Assembly: GCF_016755875.1 (NCBI RefSeq) | Contig: NZ_BNED01000001.1 | Location: 1-43,829 of the forward strand | Reading direction: 5' to 3' | Length of the DNA stretch: 43,829 bases | Origin: Streptomyces spororaveus | GTDB taxonomy: Bacteria; Actinomycetota; Actinomycetes; Streptomycetales; Streptomycetaceae | Shown here: positions 1 through 8,938 of the stretch, piece after piece | How positions within the stretch are numbered: the stretch's first letter is position 1 | Layout of the letters: each line of letters opens with the position of its first letter | Notes under the pieces: generated by a model | Told to the model about the DNA's origin: nothing | Database searches by the model: none | The model's input: the letters and a program-made list of their open reading frames with translations, nothing else | Program-made: the position numbers and the translations under genes

Positions 1-345
1 GATGACCTCTGCGAGATGCTCGCCGAGCAGACGCCGGCATGTGGCCGCGCGCGAGAGGCCCTGCTCTCGGGAGGCGCCTTCGATGTCTGGGAGGGCCTGG
101 TCCCCGCCGACCGGCACTTCCACGCCTACCGGACCCGCAGCCGGGTCGCACAAAGGCACGGGCAGGTGACCCTCGGCCTCGATGAGACGGTCGACATCCG
201 CGAAGGCGCAGGGGACAAACTTCTTCGCAGCGGCTTGATCAGGTCGGCAGATCGGGTATGGACGTTCACGCTCTTTCTCAACGCCGCCGCCACGACGGTG
301 CTGGCCTGTGCTGGCGTCGCCCGCACTTCACACGACGGGTACTGA
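1..345 (+). CDS. Hypothetical protein, possibly 5'-partial
   Basis: The reading frame is open from the first base of the window; an ATG at 16 would give 109 residues, but no clear ribosome binding site precedes it, so the gene may begin outside the window. The product is a small soluble-looking protein with Ala/Gly-rich segments and no membrane helix or catalytic motif that I can name. It ends just before two tandem 20-bp repeats that look like insertion-sequence end repeats. I do not recognise the family. Confidence 0.4.
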   Translation, partial: DDLCEMLAEQTPACGRAREALLSGGAFDVWEGLVPADRHFHAYRTRSRVAQRHGQVTLGLDETVDIREGAGDKLLRSGLIRSADRVWTFTLFLNAAATTVLACAGVARTSHDGY

Positions 346-364
346 CGGAAGCTGAACGATCAGC

Positions 365-404
365 TGGCCAACTACAACGCTCAGTGGCCAAGTAGAACGC
401 TCAG
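365..404. repeat. Two tandem 20-bp repeats, insertion-sequence-end-like
   Basis: The unit at 365-384 (TGGCCAACTACAACGCTCAG) is repeated directly at 385-404 with two C-to-G changes (18 of 20 identical). Multiple short terminal repeats beginning TGGCC are known at the ends of IS21-type elements in actinomycetes; no istA/istB gene lies in the window, so this may be a solo end or the border of an element extending to the left. Confidence 0.5.
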
Positions 405-411
405 TCACACG

Positions 412-940
412 GGTGACCTGTCTCAGCGAAGTTTGGTGAGTCTCATCGAAGTGTGACCATCAGGGTGGAGCGGTTTGTCCTGGCCGGGTACAGACGTCAT
501 GATCGCGGGATGGCTGAAGAGATGGTTGTCGAGAAGACCTGGCGGCTCATGCTGGAGGGGCATCCCACGGCGCGACGGGGAGAGCCCGCAGTCATAGAGG
601 CCGCCTATGCCGAACCTCGGCTGCGGGCCTTGTTCCCGTTTCCGAGCCACGGGGCGCTCACCTTTCACCGCAACACGCAGTTCCCATGGAGCAACGACCT
701 GCCGTTCATCGTCGGCGACGCGCAATCGTGCATCGTGTACGCGCCACTGGGTGCGTCGCCGCGTGTCTTGGGCGAGTCACTCACACCGAATGAGGCGGCC
801 GCGTTGGTGGTGGCCCACCTGCCGCACGACTGCGGGCCAGCCTTCGATGGACCGTGGCCCCCAGCGGAGAGCTCCACCAACTGAACCAGCCGCAAGGCAG
901 CAGCCGCCGTTCCGGTCAAACTTCGATGAGACGGGTCAAC
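412..940. mobile_element. Small element bounded by 24-bp imperfect inverted repeats
   Basis: Positions 412-435 and the reverse complement of 917-940 match at 21 of 24 bases, sharing the cores GTCTCA and CGAAGTTTG. A second direct sub-copy, TCTCATCGAAGTGTGACC, lies at 440-457 and matches the inner part of the right end at 17 of 18 bases. The ends enclose one gene fragment (DUF6193-like) and no transposase, so this resembles a non-autonomous or cargo element. Target-site duplications were not established. Confidence 0.5.
510..884 (+). CDS. DUF6193-like protein, C-terminal part only
   Basis: The 124-residue product carries the stretch EAAYAEPRLRALFPFPSHG, which I associate with the C-terminal half of the DUF6193 family (annotated in Streptomyces as natural-product biosynthesis proteins of unknown activity). 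Full-length members are longer and have an N-terminal region that is absent here. A GTG at 453 would extend the frame by 19 codons, but it falls inside the left inverted repeat of the surrounding element, so I prefer the ATG at 510. The gene looks like a truncated copy carried between repeats and may not be functional. The family assignment is from memory of motifs, not a search. Confidence 0.55.
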   Translation: MAEEMVVEKTWRLMLEGHPTARRGEPAVIEAAYAEPRLRALFPFPSHGALTFHRNTQFPWSNDLPFIVGDAQSCIVYAPLGASPRVLGESLTPNEAAALVVAHLPHDCGPAFDGPWPPAESSTN

Positions 941-1004
941 AGGACAGGGTCGATGAAGGCGTGGGCACTCGCCGAGGAAATCGAACACGTGTTTCACTGG
1001 TGGG

Positions 1005-1256
1005 GTGAGACCACCGTTCCGCTTCCCCGAGGATCTGATCACGCTCCGACGGGCGTGGCAGCAGACGTACGCCGAACTCGCGCAGGTCCCCACCGGGGCC
1101 GGTACGACCGCGCTGCGGCGTCGGCTGATCGCCCTCTCCGGAACGCTGTGCACCCATCCCCACTGGGCGGCCCCCGCCGCCTGGCGGACCGGCGGCGTCG
1201 AGCTGCGGCGCGCCGCCCACACCTCGATATCGACAGAAGGGGAAGGTGCAGCATGA
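1005..1256 (+). CDS. Small conserved Streptomyces protein, unknown function
   Basis: This encodes 83 residues from a GTG start. The product has an Arg-rich helix-forming body (TTALRRRLIALSG) followed by His/Trp-rich sequence (HPHWAAPAAW). It resembles small proteins often found beside DUF6233 genes in Streptomyces accessory regions. The stop codon overlaps the ATG of the next gene (ATGA at 1253-1256), which indicates translational coupling of 1005, 1253 and 1426. No enzymatic motif is visible. Confidence 0.65.
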   Translation: MRPPFRFPEDLITLRRAWQQTYAELAQVPTGAGTTALRRRLIALSGTLCTHPHWAAPAAWRTGGVELRRAAHTSISTEGEGAA

Positions 1257-1423
1257 GCGAGCAGACCACTACCAAGCCCCGCCCGCAGGTCGCCACCTGG
1301 GCAGCCGGCCAGACCGGCCCCTGCGCCCGGTGCCACACCTCCACCTGCCGCTACGGGGTGGGCGGGAACCCGCTCTGTGCGCCCTGTAAGCAGGCCCGGC
1401 AAGAGCTGCTGGCCTGCTCCTGA
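1253..1423 (+). CDS. Small Cys-rich (zinc-ribbon-like) protein
   Basis: This is a 56-residue protein starting at the ATG that overlaps the previous stop codon. It has two CxxC pairs, CARC and CAPC, separated by about 17 residues and another Cys (TCRYG), consistent with a small zinc ribbon. It sits in a three-gene run with the upstream 83-residue gene and the downstream DUF6233-like gene, whose start lies two bases after this stop. A nucleic-acid- or protein-binding role is inference from the metal-site pattern. Confidence 0.6.
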   Translation: MSEQTTTKPRPQVATWAAGQTGPCARCHTSTCRYGVGGNPLCAPCKQARQELLACS

Positions 1424-1425
1424 CC

Positions 1426-1938
1426 GTGTCCGATGCCTCTCCGTCGGCCCCGATCACTTTGGTCCTGCCCGACGGGCAGGCCATCGAGCGGGTCCGGCTC
1501 TACGAACGCCAGCAGCTCGACTCCGGGCTATGGATGTACCGCATCGGCGTCCCTCTGTGGCAGACGGCCGCCGGGGGCGGCGTCGAGCCGGCCGAGTACG
1601 GCACCTGGGTCACCTCCGAGCAGCTGCGCCCCCTCCCCGGGGTCGATCTGGGCGGCATCCCGGCCCACCCGCGCACCCGTACCTCGGCGCCGACCCGGTG
1701 GGCATGGCTGCTCGACGGCCGCACCCACGGCCAGCCCGCCACCGTCCACGCCGAAGGCTGCTCCGGCGCCACCGACCGCGCACACCCGCTCGGCACCACT
1801 CAGGCACTCGACGTGCTCGCACGCCCCGGCACCGTCGCCTGCACCGTGTGCGACGCGGCCGAGGCCCTGCTGCCGATCCTCACCCACGGCAACTACTCTG
1901 ACCCCGACGGGGCCCAGACCGTCGGGGACCCGCTGTAG
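1426..1938 (+). CDS. DUF6233-like protein
   Basis: The 170-residue product begins with a short beta-rich segment (ITLVLPDGQAIERVRLYERQ) and has the central motif AEYGTWVTSEQLRPLPG, then a His/Cys-containing C-terminal part (VHAEGC, CTVCDAAEALL). This order is what I recall for the Streptomyces DUF6233 family, whose function is unknown. The GTG start is two bases after the preceding stop codon, so it is probably the last gene of a small operon. A degenerate second copy of its central motif lies at 14411-14490. The gene runs toward the decayed minus-strand genes at 1893-2807 and overlaps the end of the first by 46 bases. Confidence 0.65.
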   Translation: MSDASPSAPITLVLPDGQAIERVRLYERQQLDSGLWMYRIGVPLWQTAAGGGVEPAEYGTWVTSEQLRPLPGVDLGGIPAHPRTRTSAPTRWAWLLDGRTHGQPATVHAEGCSGATDRAHPLGTTQALDVLARPGTVACTVCDAAEALLPILTHGNYSDPDGAQTVGDPL

Positions 1939-2453
1939 TCGTGGCGCACGTAGCCGCGGCCGTCGCCGTGCCAGTCCAGGAACAGCACCGAGTCGCCGAG
2001 CGCGGCCGCGCCGGCCCGGTGGCTGATGGTCGCGGTCCGGTAGGTGCCGGTGTGCTTCCCGCTGGACGTGCTGTCCTCCAGCCGCGCCTCCAGCTGGGGA
2101 AAGTCCCGCTCGGCCAGCACGGGGTCGGTGCCCTCGCGGGACTGTTTGATCTGCACCCGCAGCTTGGCCCCGTCGAAGATCGTCGGGGTCGTCCACGGGG
2201 TAGAAACTCGCCCCGTCCCAGCGCACTTCGGCGTACGCGTACACGGTGCCTGTGGACCAGGTCCGCGCCAGCCAGCCGCGGGCGCCACCACCCGAGGACC
2301 GCCGGGCCCGTCACCGCCGCCGCGACCCCGGCGGCCGACAGGACACCGGTGCCGGCGGCCGCCACCGACCACCAGCCGCTCCAGGCCGCCACCACGGACG
2401 CCGGGACGACCAGACGAACCGACGCACGGGCCACGCCAGGCCAGCAGGATCAC
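1893..2453 (-). pseudogene. Decayed membrane protein gene with several frameshifts
   Basis: Coding signal on the minus strand jumps between all three frames. A GTG at 2453, overlapping the stop of the upstream gene (GTGA), starts MILLAWRG; a hydrophobic pair of segments (VVPASVVAAWSGWWSVAAAG, GVAAAVTGPAVLGWW) follows in a second frame; VYAYAEVRWDGASFYPVDDP is in a third; and KLRVQIKQ through DWHGDGRGYVRHDY returns to the first. At least three frame changes are needed to join them. The parent was probably a small two-helix membrane protein with a soluble C-terminal domain. Either the gene has decayed or the sequence has indels here. Confidence 0.55.
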
Positions 2454-2807
2454 CGTCCGGCGCCGGCCGCGATGGTGCGCAGCACCATGTGCTGCTGCTT
2501 CCCAGGGGCATCCCGGGCTCCGGCGGCGAGCTCGGCGGCCGTACGGTCACGCACCACCTCCTCCCCCGCGCACCACCAGCTGGCCGACGAGGAGGGGTCA
2601 CTGGGCTTGATGTCTCGGCCAGCCAGTAAGCGCACCAGCACCGCGTCCCCGGCCCGCCGCGGCTCCGACACGTCGGACCGGCCAGAGCGGGCCCGGTCCT
2701 TCTGCCGCTGCTGCGCCAGCGCACCCGCCACGAATGCCGACCATCACGGCCGGCGCTGCCGCCTTCGCCAGTTCCTCGGCCGCCCACGCCCACAGATCCC
2801 CGTACAC
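2450..2807 (-). pseudogene. Decayed hypothetical gene with a frameshift
   Basis: The start MYGDLWAWAAEELAKAAAP (2807) reads in one frame to about 2730, after which convincing coding sequence continues in another (MAGALAQQRQKDRARSG, then EEVVRDRTAAELAAGARDA) to a TGA at 2450-2452. A single-base indel near 2730 would join them into a protein of about 118 residues. It is immediately upstream of, and overlaps by GTGA, the decayed gene at 1893-2453, so the two once formed an operon. Function is not recognisable. Confidence 0.5.
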
Positions 2808-2877
2808 CCGCCGCCCCGCCCTTCCAGCAAAAGGACAGACCAGTCCTCATTCAAAGCAACGAGGGCAGACCGCAGCA

Positions 2878-2911
2878 GAAACCCCCGTGCGTCGAGGCGA
2901 CCGGGGGTTTC
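2878..2911. terminator. Hairpin terminator
   Basis: A perfect 9-bp inverted repeat (GAAACCCCC at 2878-2886, GGGGGTTTC at 2903-2911) encloses a 16-base loop. It lies between the kinase gene ending at 2983 on the minus strand and the decayed gene starting at 2807 on the same strand, where a terminator for the kinase transcript is expected. Confidence 0.6.
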
Positions 2912-2982
2912 CGTGTACCAGTCAGGCAGCCTTACGACCGACGGCTCGTGGGCGCGAGCCGGATATCACCGCGGCGCCTGCC

Positions 2983-4956
2983 TCATGTCTGCACGGCATA
3001 CAGCATGTTGGACCCGTCGGAGAGGTACGCGACTCCGTCGGCGACCACCGGCGAGGACGCCGGGCTGTTACCTAAAGGGTGGACCCAGTGCTGTAGCCCG
3101 GTATCCGCCTGCAACGCGAAGAGCTGAAAGCCGAAGGCGACGTAGACGATGCCGTTGGCCACCACAGGCGAGAGCACCTCATTCAAACCGATTTCGTAGG
3201 ACCAGCGTTCGCGTCCCGTGGCCGCATCAACCGCATACAGCTTGGGCATCACGTCCCTATCTGTGATTTTCGCGACCCTTGCGCTTGCGAGGTAGACGAT
3301 GCCATTGGCCACCGCTGGCGACGAGCGCAAGCGGGCCTTGGTGTGGAATGACCAGCGCTCCCGCCCGGTATCCGCGTCCACCGCGTGGAGCTTGCCGTTG
3401 TCACTGCCGACGTAGACGACGCCGTCGACCACCGCAGGCGACGAGCGCACCTTCCTGCCCGTGGCGAAGGACCAGCGCTTCTCGCCGCTCCTCGCGTCCA
3501 CCGCGTACAGCCCACCGTCGTCACTGCCGAAGTACACGATCCCCTCGACCACCGTCGGCGACGAGCGCACCATTCCACCGGTGGTGAACGCCCAGTGGGG
3601 CTCCCCGGTTTCCGCGCTCACGGCATGGAGCCCGCGGTCGTCGCTGCCGACATAGACGACTCCGCCGACCACCGCAGGCGACGAGCGCACCGTTCCACCG
3701 GTGGTGAAGGACCAGCGCTTCTCACCCATCCTCGCGTCCACCGCGTACAGCCCACCGTCGTCACTGCCGAAGTACACGATCCCCTCGACCACCGCCGGCG
3801 ACGACCACGCCCTGCCGCGGGAGGTATAGACCCAGCGCTGCTCCCCACTCGTCACATCCACCGCATACAGGGCGCCGCTGCTGCAGTAGACCAGGCCGTC
3901 GGACGCGGCTGACCCCCGGTACCTCTCCCTAGGGGTGGCCCAAAAGCCCGTGGGGGTGCAGGCGTAGGACCACTTCCTCGAACCGCGTAGGCGCCGGCCG
4001 GGCCCCCCAGGCACGGTGGCCCGTGTGTCCGGCACGGGCGAGGGGGGATCGTTCCGCTGAACGAGCTGGGCGATCTGGTCAGGCATCCAGCTTGGCTCTG
4101 TGAGCAGAAGTGTGGGGCGGAGGGGCTGCCCCTTTCCGTCCTTGCCGCGAGAGCCGGTCAGCTGGTCGAGCAGTGTGGCCACGGTCGGACGCTGATCGGG
4201 CTCCTTGGCCAGGCAGGCGGCGACGACATCACGAAGTTCACCAGGGAGGGCATCAAGGCTGGGCTCTTCCTGGACGGTACGGATGCACAGCGCGGTCGAG
4301 CTGCCAGAACCGAACGCGTTGACGCCAGTGGCCGTGTAGGCCAAGACCGCTCCCAGGGCAAAGACATCGCTGGCCGGGGTCACCGCCCGGTCGAGGAGCT
4401 GTTCCGGAGACATGTAGCCGGGGGTGCCGATCAGCACGCCGGCCCGGGTCAACGTACTGGCCTCCATGGCGACCGAGATACCGAAGTCGATGATCCTCGG
4501 TCCGTCCGCGGCGAGAAGCACATTGGACGGCTTGAGATCACGGTGGATGACCCCGGCCGCGTGGATGACCTCGAGTGCCTCAACCATGCCAGCGGCCAGG
4601 TCGAGCACCGAGTGAAGTGGCCATGGACCGTGAGCGGCGAGTGCCTCACCGAGGGAGGGGCCCGGCACATAGACGGTCGCCATCCAAGCTGGCGAGCCGT
4701 CCGGGTCGGCGTCGATCACACCGGCGGTGAAGGCGCCATTGACCCGTTGAGCCGCCGTCACTTCTCGCTTGAAACGTCGCCGGAACTCGCCATCCCCAGC
4801 CAGCTCCGGACGCACTACTTTCACGGCAACCGGGCGCCCGCCGGGCGAGCGCCCGAGGTACACCCGGCCCATTCCTCCGGAGCCCAGACGCGCCACGATC
4901 TTGTAGCGCCCCACCTGCTGCGGGTCCTCCGGGCCCAATGGGTCCAACGCTCCCAC
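2983..4956 (-). CDS. Ser/Thr protein kinase with C-terminal PQQ-type beta-propeller
   Basis: This 657-residue protein starts at a GTG with AAGGGGG about five bases upstream. Residues ~17-275 form a Hanks-type kinase: glycine loop GSGGMGRVY, catalytic Lys in VAVKVV, HRDLKPSN, DFG and the SPEQ activation-segment end. A Pro-rich linker leads to about seven or eight 40-residue units of the form SSPAVVDGVVYVGSDDGGLYAVDA, typical of PQQ-like quinoprotein propellers. Unlike many bacterial receptor kinases, no membrane helix is visible between the two parts, so both may be cytoplasmic, with the propeller acting as a sensor or scaffold. Substrate and signal are unknown. The PQQ units probably bind protein or ligand rather than the cofactor; that is inference. 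Confidence 0.9.
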   Translation of the reverse strand: MGALDPLGPEDPQQVGRYKIVARLGSGGMGRVYLGRSPGGRPVAVKVVRPELAGDGEFRRRFKREVTAAQRVNGAFTAGVIDADPDGSPAWMATVYVPGPSLGEALAAHGPWPLHSVLDLAAGMVEALEVIHAAGVIHRDLKPSNVLLAADGPRIIDFGISVAMEASTLTRAGVLIGTPGYMSPEQLLDRAVTPASDVFALGAVLAYTATGVNAFGSGSSTALCIRTVQEEPSLDALPGELRDVVAACLAKEPDQRPTVATLLDQLTGSRGKDGKGQPLRPTLLLTEPSWMPDQIAQLVQRNDPPSPVPDTRATVPGGPGRRLRGSRKWSYACTPTGFWATPRERYRGSAASDGLVYCSSGALYAVDVTSGEQRWVYTSRGRAWSSPAVVEGIVYFGSDDGGLYAVDARMGEKRWSFTTGGTVRSSPAVVGGVVYVGSDDRGLHAVSAETGEPHWAFTTGGMVRSSPTVVEGIVYFGSDDGGLYAVDARSGEKRWSFATGRKVRSSPAVVDGVVYVGSDNGKLHAVDADTGRERWSFHTKARLRSSPAVANGIVYLASARVAKITDRDVMPKLYAVDAATGRERWSYEIGLNEVLSPVVANGIVYVAFGFQLFALQADTGLQHWVHPLGNSPASSPVVADGVAYLSDGSNMLYAVQT

Positions 4957-5192
4957 CCCACACCCCCTTCAGGCTCCCCCTTGGGAGCCGCTGTCCGACC
5001 CCGCCACCACTTCCACACAAGACGCAGTCCGTTGCCTGGTATATCCCTGACGGTGTGCACATCAAGCGATGAAATTGTTGGCAGCAGCCGCACGGTGTCT
5101 CCCCCTCCGAGTGCTGTCTCACACCTGCCCTCGACCCGCCCCGTGGGCCCTACGGGCGGGAGATCTGGAGGCACTCGGCATAGACAAGCCCC

Positions 5193-5216
5193 CCCCCTGC
5201 AGCGTTGCGCAGGGGG
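5193..5216. terminator. Hairpin terminator
   Basis: CCCCCTGC (5193-5200) and GCAGGGGG (5209-5216) form an 8-bp stem with an 8-base loop. It follows the minus-strand gene ending at 5243 and precedes the kinase gene start at 4956, so it probably isolates the kinase gene from upstream transcription. Confidence 0.5.
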
Positions 5217-5242
5217 CCGGATGGTTCGGGTGGGTGGTGGTG

Positions 5243-5524
5243 TCACCAGCCGTGGATGAAGGCGGCGGCCTCGGCGGCGTTGTCGGCGACTCCGACGGGC
5301 AGCCATTCGCCGGACTCGTCGTCGAGCTCGAAGAGGACGCGGGGGGGCGTCGGGGGCGAGGTGCGCGGCTCGGCCGCGAGCCGCCGGGTCCAGGGGTTCG
5401 GCGCGGCGGCGTCCTGTGATCTGCCTGTCGGACTCGCGCTGGCGGTCAGGGATGCGCCCGCATCCGCAGCGCGAAAGCCATCCGCTGGGGCGGACGCTTC
5501 CTCACCGACGCAGCCTGACCCCAA
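5243..5524 (-). CDS. Hypothetical small protein, start uncertain
   Basis: The C-terminal third (RVLFELDDESGEWLPVGVAD, then AAEAAAFIHGW) has clear coding character and resembles short acidic Streptomyces proteins of unknown function. The N-terminal part is low-complexity Ala/Ser/Pro sequence and may be non-coding, so the real start could lie further in. A hairpin terminator follows the stop codon. No domain is recognised. Confidence 0.4.
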   Translation of the reverse strand: MGSGCVGEEASAPADGFRAADAGASLTASASPTGRSQDAAAPNPWTRRLAAEPRTSPPTPPRVLFELDDESGEWLPVGVADNAAEAAAFIHGW

Positions 5525-5668
5525 ACCGGTGAACCTATGCGGTCAGAGCACTAGAGCTGGGCACGGCAGCCAAGAAGCGGGATCGGCTGCGGCCGCCGCA
5601 GTTCTGGTCCTACGGTGGCCAGGTCAGCGCGAGCATGCGTCAGGTGCAGGTACGTAGGGGTGGGTGCG

Positions 5669-6001
5669 GTGGATATTCCTCTGGTGGATGCGGTGGCTGC
5701 GGTACGCGACGAACTGCTGTCGGCGGCGGCTCAAGTCGGCGCGGATCCTGGGGTGGTATTCGCGGTGGGTCCGGTAGAGATGGAGTTCGAGGTCGAACTG
5801 CGGGCGGACGCGAAGGCGAAGGCCGGGTTCAAGCTGTGGGCGGTCGGGGCGGAGACCGAGGCCGGCCTCTCGCGCGGCCGTACCCACCGCGTCTCCTTCA
5901 CTCTCACCCCCAAGCGTCCCGACGGCGGCGACCTGCTCGTCAGCTCCGCGCAGGAGCGCCCGGAGGGGCCCGGCGACGTGTCGGGGCGCATCCCGGACTG
6001 A
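5669..6001 (+). CDS. Trypco2 domain protein
   Basis: The 110-residue protein begins with an amphipathic helix (DIPLVDAVAAVRDELLSAAA) and continues with beta strands (FAVGPVEMEFEVELRADAKAK, KLWAVGAE, HRVSFTLTPK). This is the pattern of the trypsin-co-occurring domain 2 (Trypco2), described by Aravind and colleagues as an accessory module next to trypsin-like effectors in bacterial conflict systems. I chose the GTG at 5669 because AGGGGTGGG lies six bases upstream and family members start with this helix; the frame is open to 5615. The trypsin-like gene follows after 80 bases on the same strand, exactly the context the domain is named for. Confidence 0.8.
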   Translation: MDIPLVDAVAAVRDELLSAAAQVGADPGVVFAVGPVEMEFEVELRADAKAKAGFKLWAVGAETEAGLSRGRTHRVSFTLTPKRPDGGDLLVSSAQERPEGPGDVSGRIPD

Positions 6002-6081
6002 CGGTGGCGCGGTCCGGTCGGCACGACCGGACCCAGGCGGGGTGGTCGGGACCAGGTGTCGGGACCGGGGTGGGGTAGGAA

Positions 6082-8527
6082 GTGGAACAGCTGAGGGTGA
6101 CCGCGGTGACCGGGCCGAAAGGCCCGGGGTCGGGGTACGCGGTCGGGGGCCGCCTGGTTCTGACCTCCGCGCACGTCACCGGCCCGGCTGGTGGCCGCGT
6201 GCAGGTGTTCCACCCGGGTGGCGGCGGCAGCGCGGGCGGAACCGTGGTGTGGGCCGGGACGCCGGGCGGGCGTGACGACGCGGCGCTCGTCCTCGTCGAT
6301 GGCTCCCCGCACTGGCGGCCGCCAGCCGCGCCGGTCCTGTGGGGGCGCCCTGACACCAAGCGCCCGGGCACCTCCTGTGAGACCTGGGGTGTGCCGGACG
6401 AGGCCCAACGCCCAGGCAGGCCGGTCGAAGCCGCGCACTTGCACGGGGAAGTGAACCCCGGCAGTGGCTTCGTCGGCAACCAATACGTCATGGACCTGCG
6501 CACCCCCGCCGCCGGATGGCCGGGCGACGGAACCTCGCCCTGGTCGGGCCTGTCGGGGGCGGCTGTGTTCTGCGACCGCTACCTGACCGGTGTCGTCGCC
6601 TCCGACCGCCAGCACTCCGACCACAGCCGGCTCAACGTCGTCCCCTCCTTCGTCCTCCACCACGACCCCGCCTTCCGTACGGCTCTGGCCGATCATGGCG
6701 GCGGCCCGCAGGTTGCGCTGGAGGCGGTGGAGTTCCAGGACCTCGCCGACCCCACCACCCGGCCCGCCGCTCGGCCGGCCCTGGTGACACCGGCGGCCCT
6801 GCTGGAGGCCGGACGCCACCCCCGGCACCAGCCCGTTCAAGCTCCTGCTCCTGGCCCGCACCGCCGGCGACTGGTGGCAGCAGGCTGCCACCTCCACCCG
6901 CCAGGCCGAGGACCATCTCGCGACCGCCCGCACCAACCTCCTTACCCCTCTGGAAGACAAGCCCGACCGGCGCGCCGGCCACTACCTCGACGCCGCCCGC
7001 GCCCTCGCCACCGCACTCCCGGCTGTCCCAGGCCTCGCCGGCCACGACTGGACCGCGGCCGCCACAGCCCTGCAGCCGCCACGGCACCTCGGCGAAGACG
7101 ACGCCTACGGCAACGCGCTCACCCTCCACATGACCGCCCTCGCCGACCTCCTCGACACCGCACGGACCGAACCCGCGGACAGCACCGCAGGAGAAGAGGA
7201 CGTACGGGACGTCGAGGACCGGCTGCTCGGCCACGAAGCCCGGTACTGGCAGGCCAGCGCCGCGGCCCGCAGCCTCACCCCCGGCCTGGGCATGGACACG
7301 CTGAAGACTGCGCTCGCAGCAGCCCACCTCACCGGTGCCGCCGACCGTGAACACGCCGACGTCCTGTGGCAGCGTCTGCCCGCGCTCGCGGACCAACCCC
7401 GCGACCGCCGCAACCAGGTCACCGCCTGGCTCGCCGCCCTCTACCCCGCCACCACGTCGCGCAACGGTCCACCGTGGGGCGCCCTGCAACCCGACCGCCT
7501 CGCCGAACGCCACACCGGCCGCACCCTAGACGCCGACCCGTACCTCGCCGACCAGCTCCTCGACGGAGTCGGCGGCACCCAGGCCGAACAACTCCTCACC
7601 GTCTACAGCCGCGCCGCCGCTCACCCCGCCTTCCGAGGCAGGCTCGACACCCACCTCACCGACCTCTGTATTCGCCACCACCGGCAACTCAGCCCGCACA
7701 TCGTCACCACCGCCACCCGCACCGACCACCCCACCCCACTCACCAACGCCCTCGACACCATCACCACCGACCCCGCAACCACCCTCGACGACCTCAACGC
7801 GCTGCACGGCCGATTCCCCCGCACCAGCCACCGTCTCGCCACCACCGCCGCCCGCCTCGCCACCACCCTCACCCGCCGCTACCGCTCCCTGGCCGAGGCG
7901 AACCCCGACGCCTACCTGCCTGACCTCGCCAGCGCCCTCAACAATCTCTCCGTCTGTCTGGGTGCGGTGGGGCGGCGCGACGAGGGACTGGCCACCGTCC
8001 AGGAAGCCGTCACAATCCGCCGCTCCCTGGCCGAGGCGAACCCCACCGCCTACCTGCCCGACCTCGCCAGCGCCCTCAACAATCTCTCCGTCCGTCTGGG
8101 TGCGGTGGGGCAGCACGACGAGGGCCTGACCGCCGCCCAGGAAGCCGTCGATCACTACCGCTCCCTGGCTGGGGCAAACCCCACCGCCTACCTGCCCGAC
8201 CTCGCCATGACCCTCAACAATCTCTCCGTCCGTCTGGGTGCGGTGGGGCAGCACGACGAAAGCCTGACCGCCGCCCAGGAAGCCGTCGATCACTACCGCT
8301 CCCTGGCCGAGGCGAACCCCGACGCCTACCTGCCCGACCTCGCCAGCGCCCTCAACAATCTCTCCATCCGCCTGGGTGCGGTGGGGCGGCGCGAGGAGGG
8401 CTTGACCGCTGTCCAGGAAGCCGTCACAATCCGCCGCTCCCTGGCCGAGGCGAACCCCGAGCTCTTCGGACCAGCCCTGCAACAGTCCCTGGACACGACG
8501 GCCTGGCTAGAAGGGCTCGAACCGTAA
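6082..8527 (+). pseudogene. Trypsin-like serine protease / TPR protein, frameshifted near 6815
   Basis: Frame 1 from the GTG at 6082 encodes a chymotrypsin-fold protease with the full triad: His in LTSAHVTG, Asp in DDAALVLVDG and Ser in GLSGAAVF. Coding quality ends after PAALLEA near 6810 and resumes in another frame (SPFKLLLLARTAGDWWQQA), running to 8527. This second part holds an alpha-helical region and four to five 46-residue TPR-like units (YLPDLASALNNLSVRLGAVG) at 138-bp spacing from 7883. The second frame has no start codon before 7130 although coding begins about 300 bases earlier, so the simplest reading is one protease-TPR protein of about 810 residues with a single-base indel. A sequencing error would restore it; otherwise the protease half is severed from its repeat sensor. 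Confidence 0.75.
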
Positions 8528-8566
8528 GCCCGGAGTCGGTCGCAAGGCGATCACCTTCTCAGGGAG

Positions 8567-8899
8567 TCAGGTGGTGCCCCCGGGGCGCCCTCCCCGGGGG
8601 TGCTCCGCTGCTGCGGCAATGGCGTCGACCAGCCTCCAGAGCGGGAGCAGCGGGGGCGACATGGAGCAGCAGGTAGGCGCTTCCACCCTCCAGGGGTGTA
8701 CCAGTTTCCCGACGTAGACGGTGTCATCCGCGTCGGGCACGGCGGCCCGTACCCACTCCTCGGTTCGGGGGATCCACGCGAGGCTGGCGGCGAACTCCAG
8801 CTCGCCCTGGTGGGGGATTCAGCGGCGTTCTTCGTGCGCGGCGAGCAGGGTCGTGGCGTATCGCTCCACTACCCGCCATGCGAGGTCGGCGGGTCCCAT
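8567..8899 (-). pseudogene. Hypothetical gene with internal stop
   Basis: From the ATG at 8899 the frame reads MGPADLAWRVVERYATTLLA and then meets TGA at 8819-8821 after 26 codons. Coding character continues in the same frame (GELEFAASLAWIPRTEEWVR, then DDTVYVGKLVHPW) to the TGA at 8567-8569, giving 110 codons. One substitution explains the break. The product is not recognised. Confidence 0.45.
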
Positions 8900-8938
8900 G
8901 TCCGTCTTCCCCCGGCTGGGCTGGCCGGAGTGGCAGGG

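Noticed and set aside
5456..5519. Possible plus-strand coding tail reading RIRSAKAIRWGGRFLTDAA
   Set aside because: Looks protein-like but has no start or upstream continuation, and overlaps a minus-strand candidate; too short to call.
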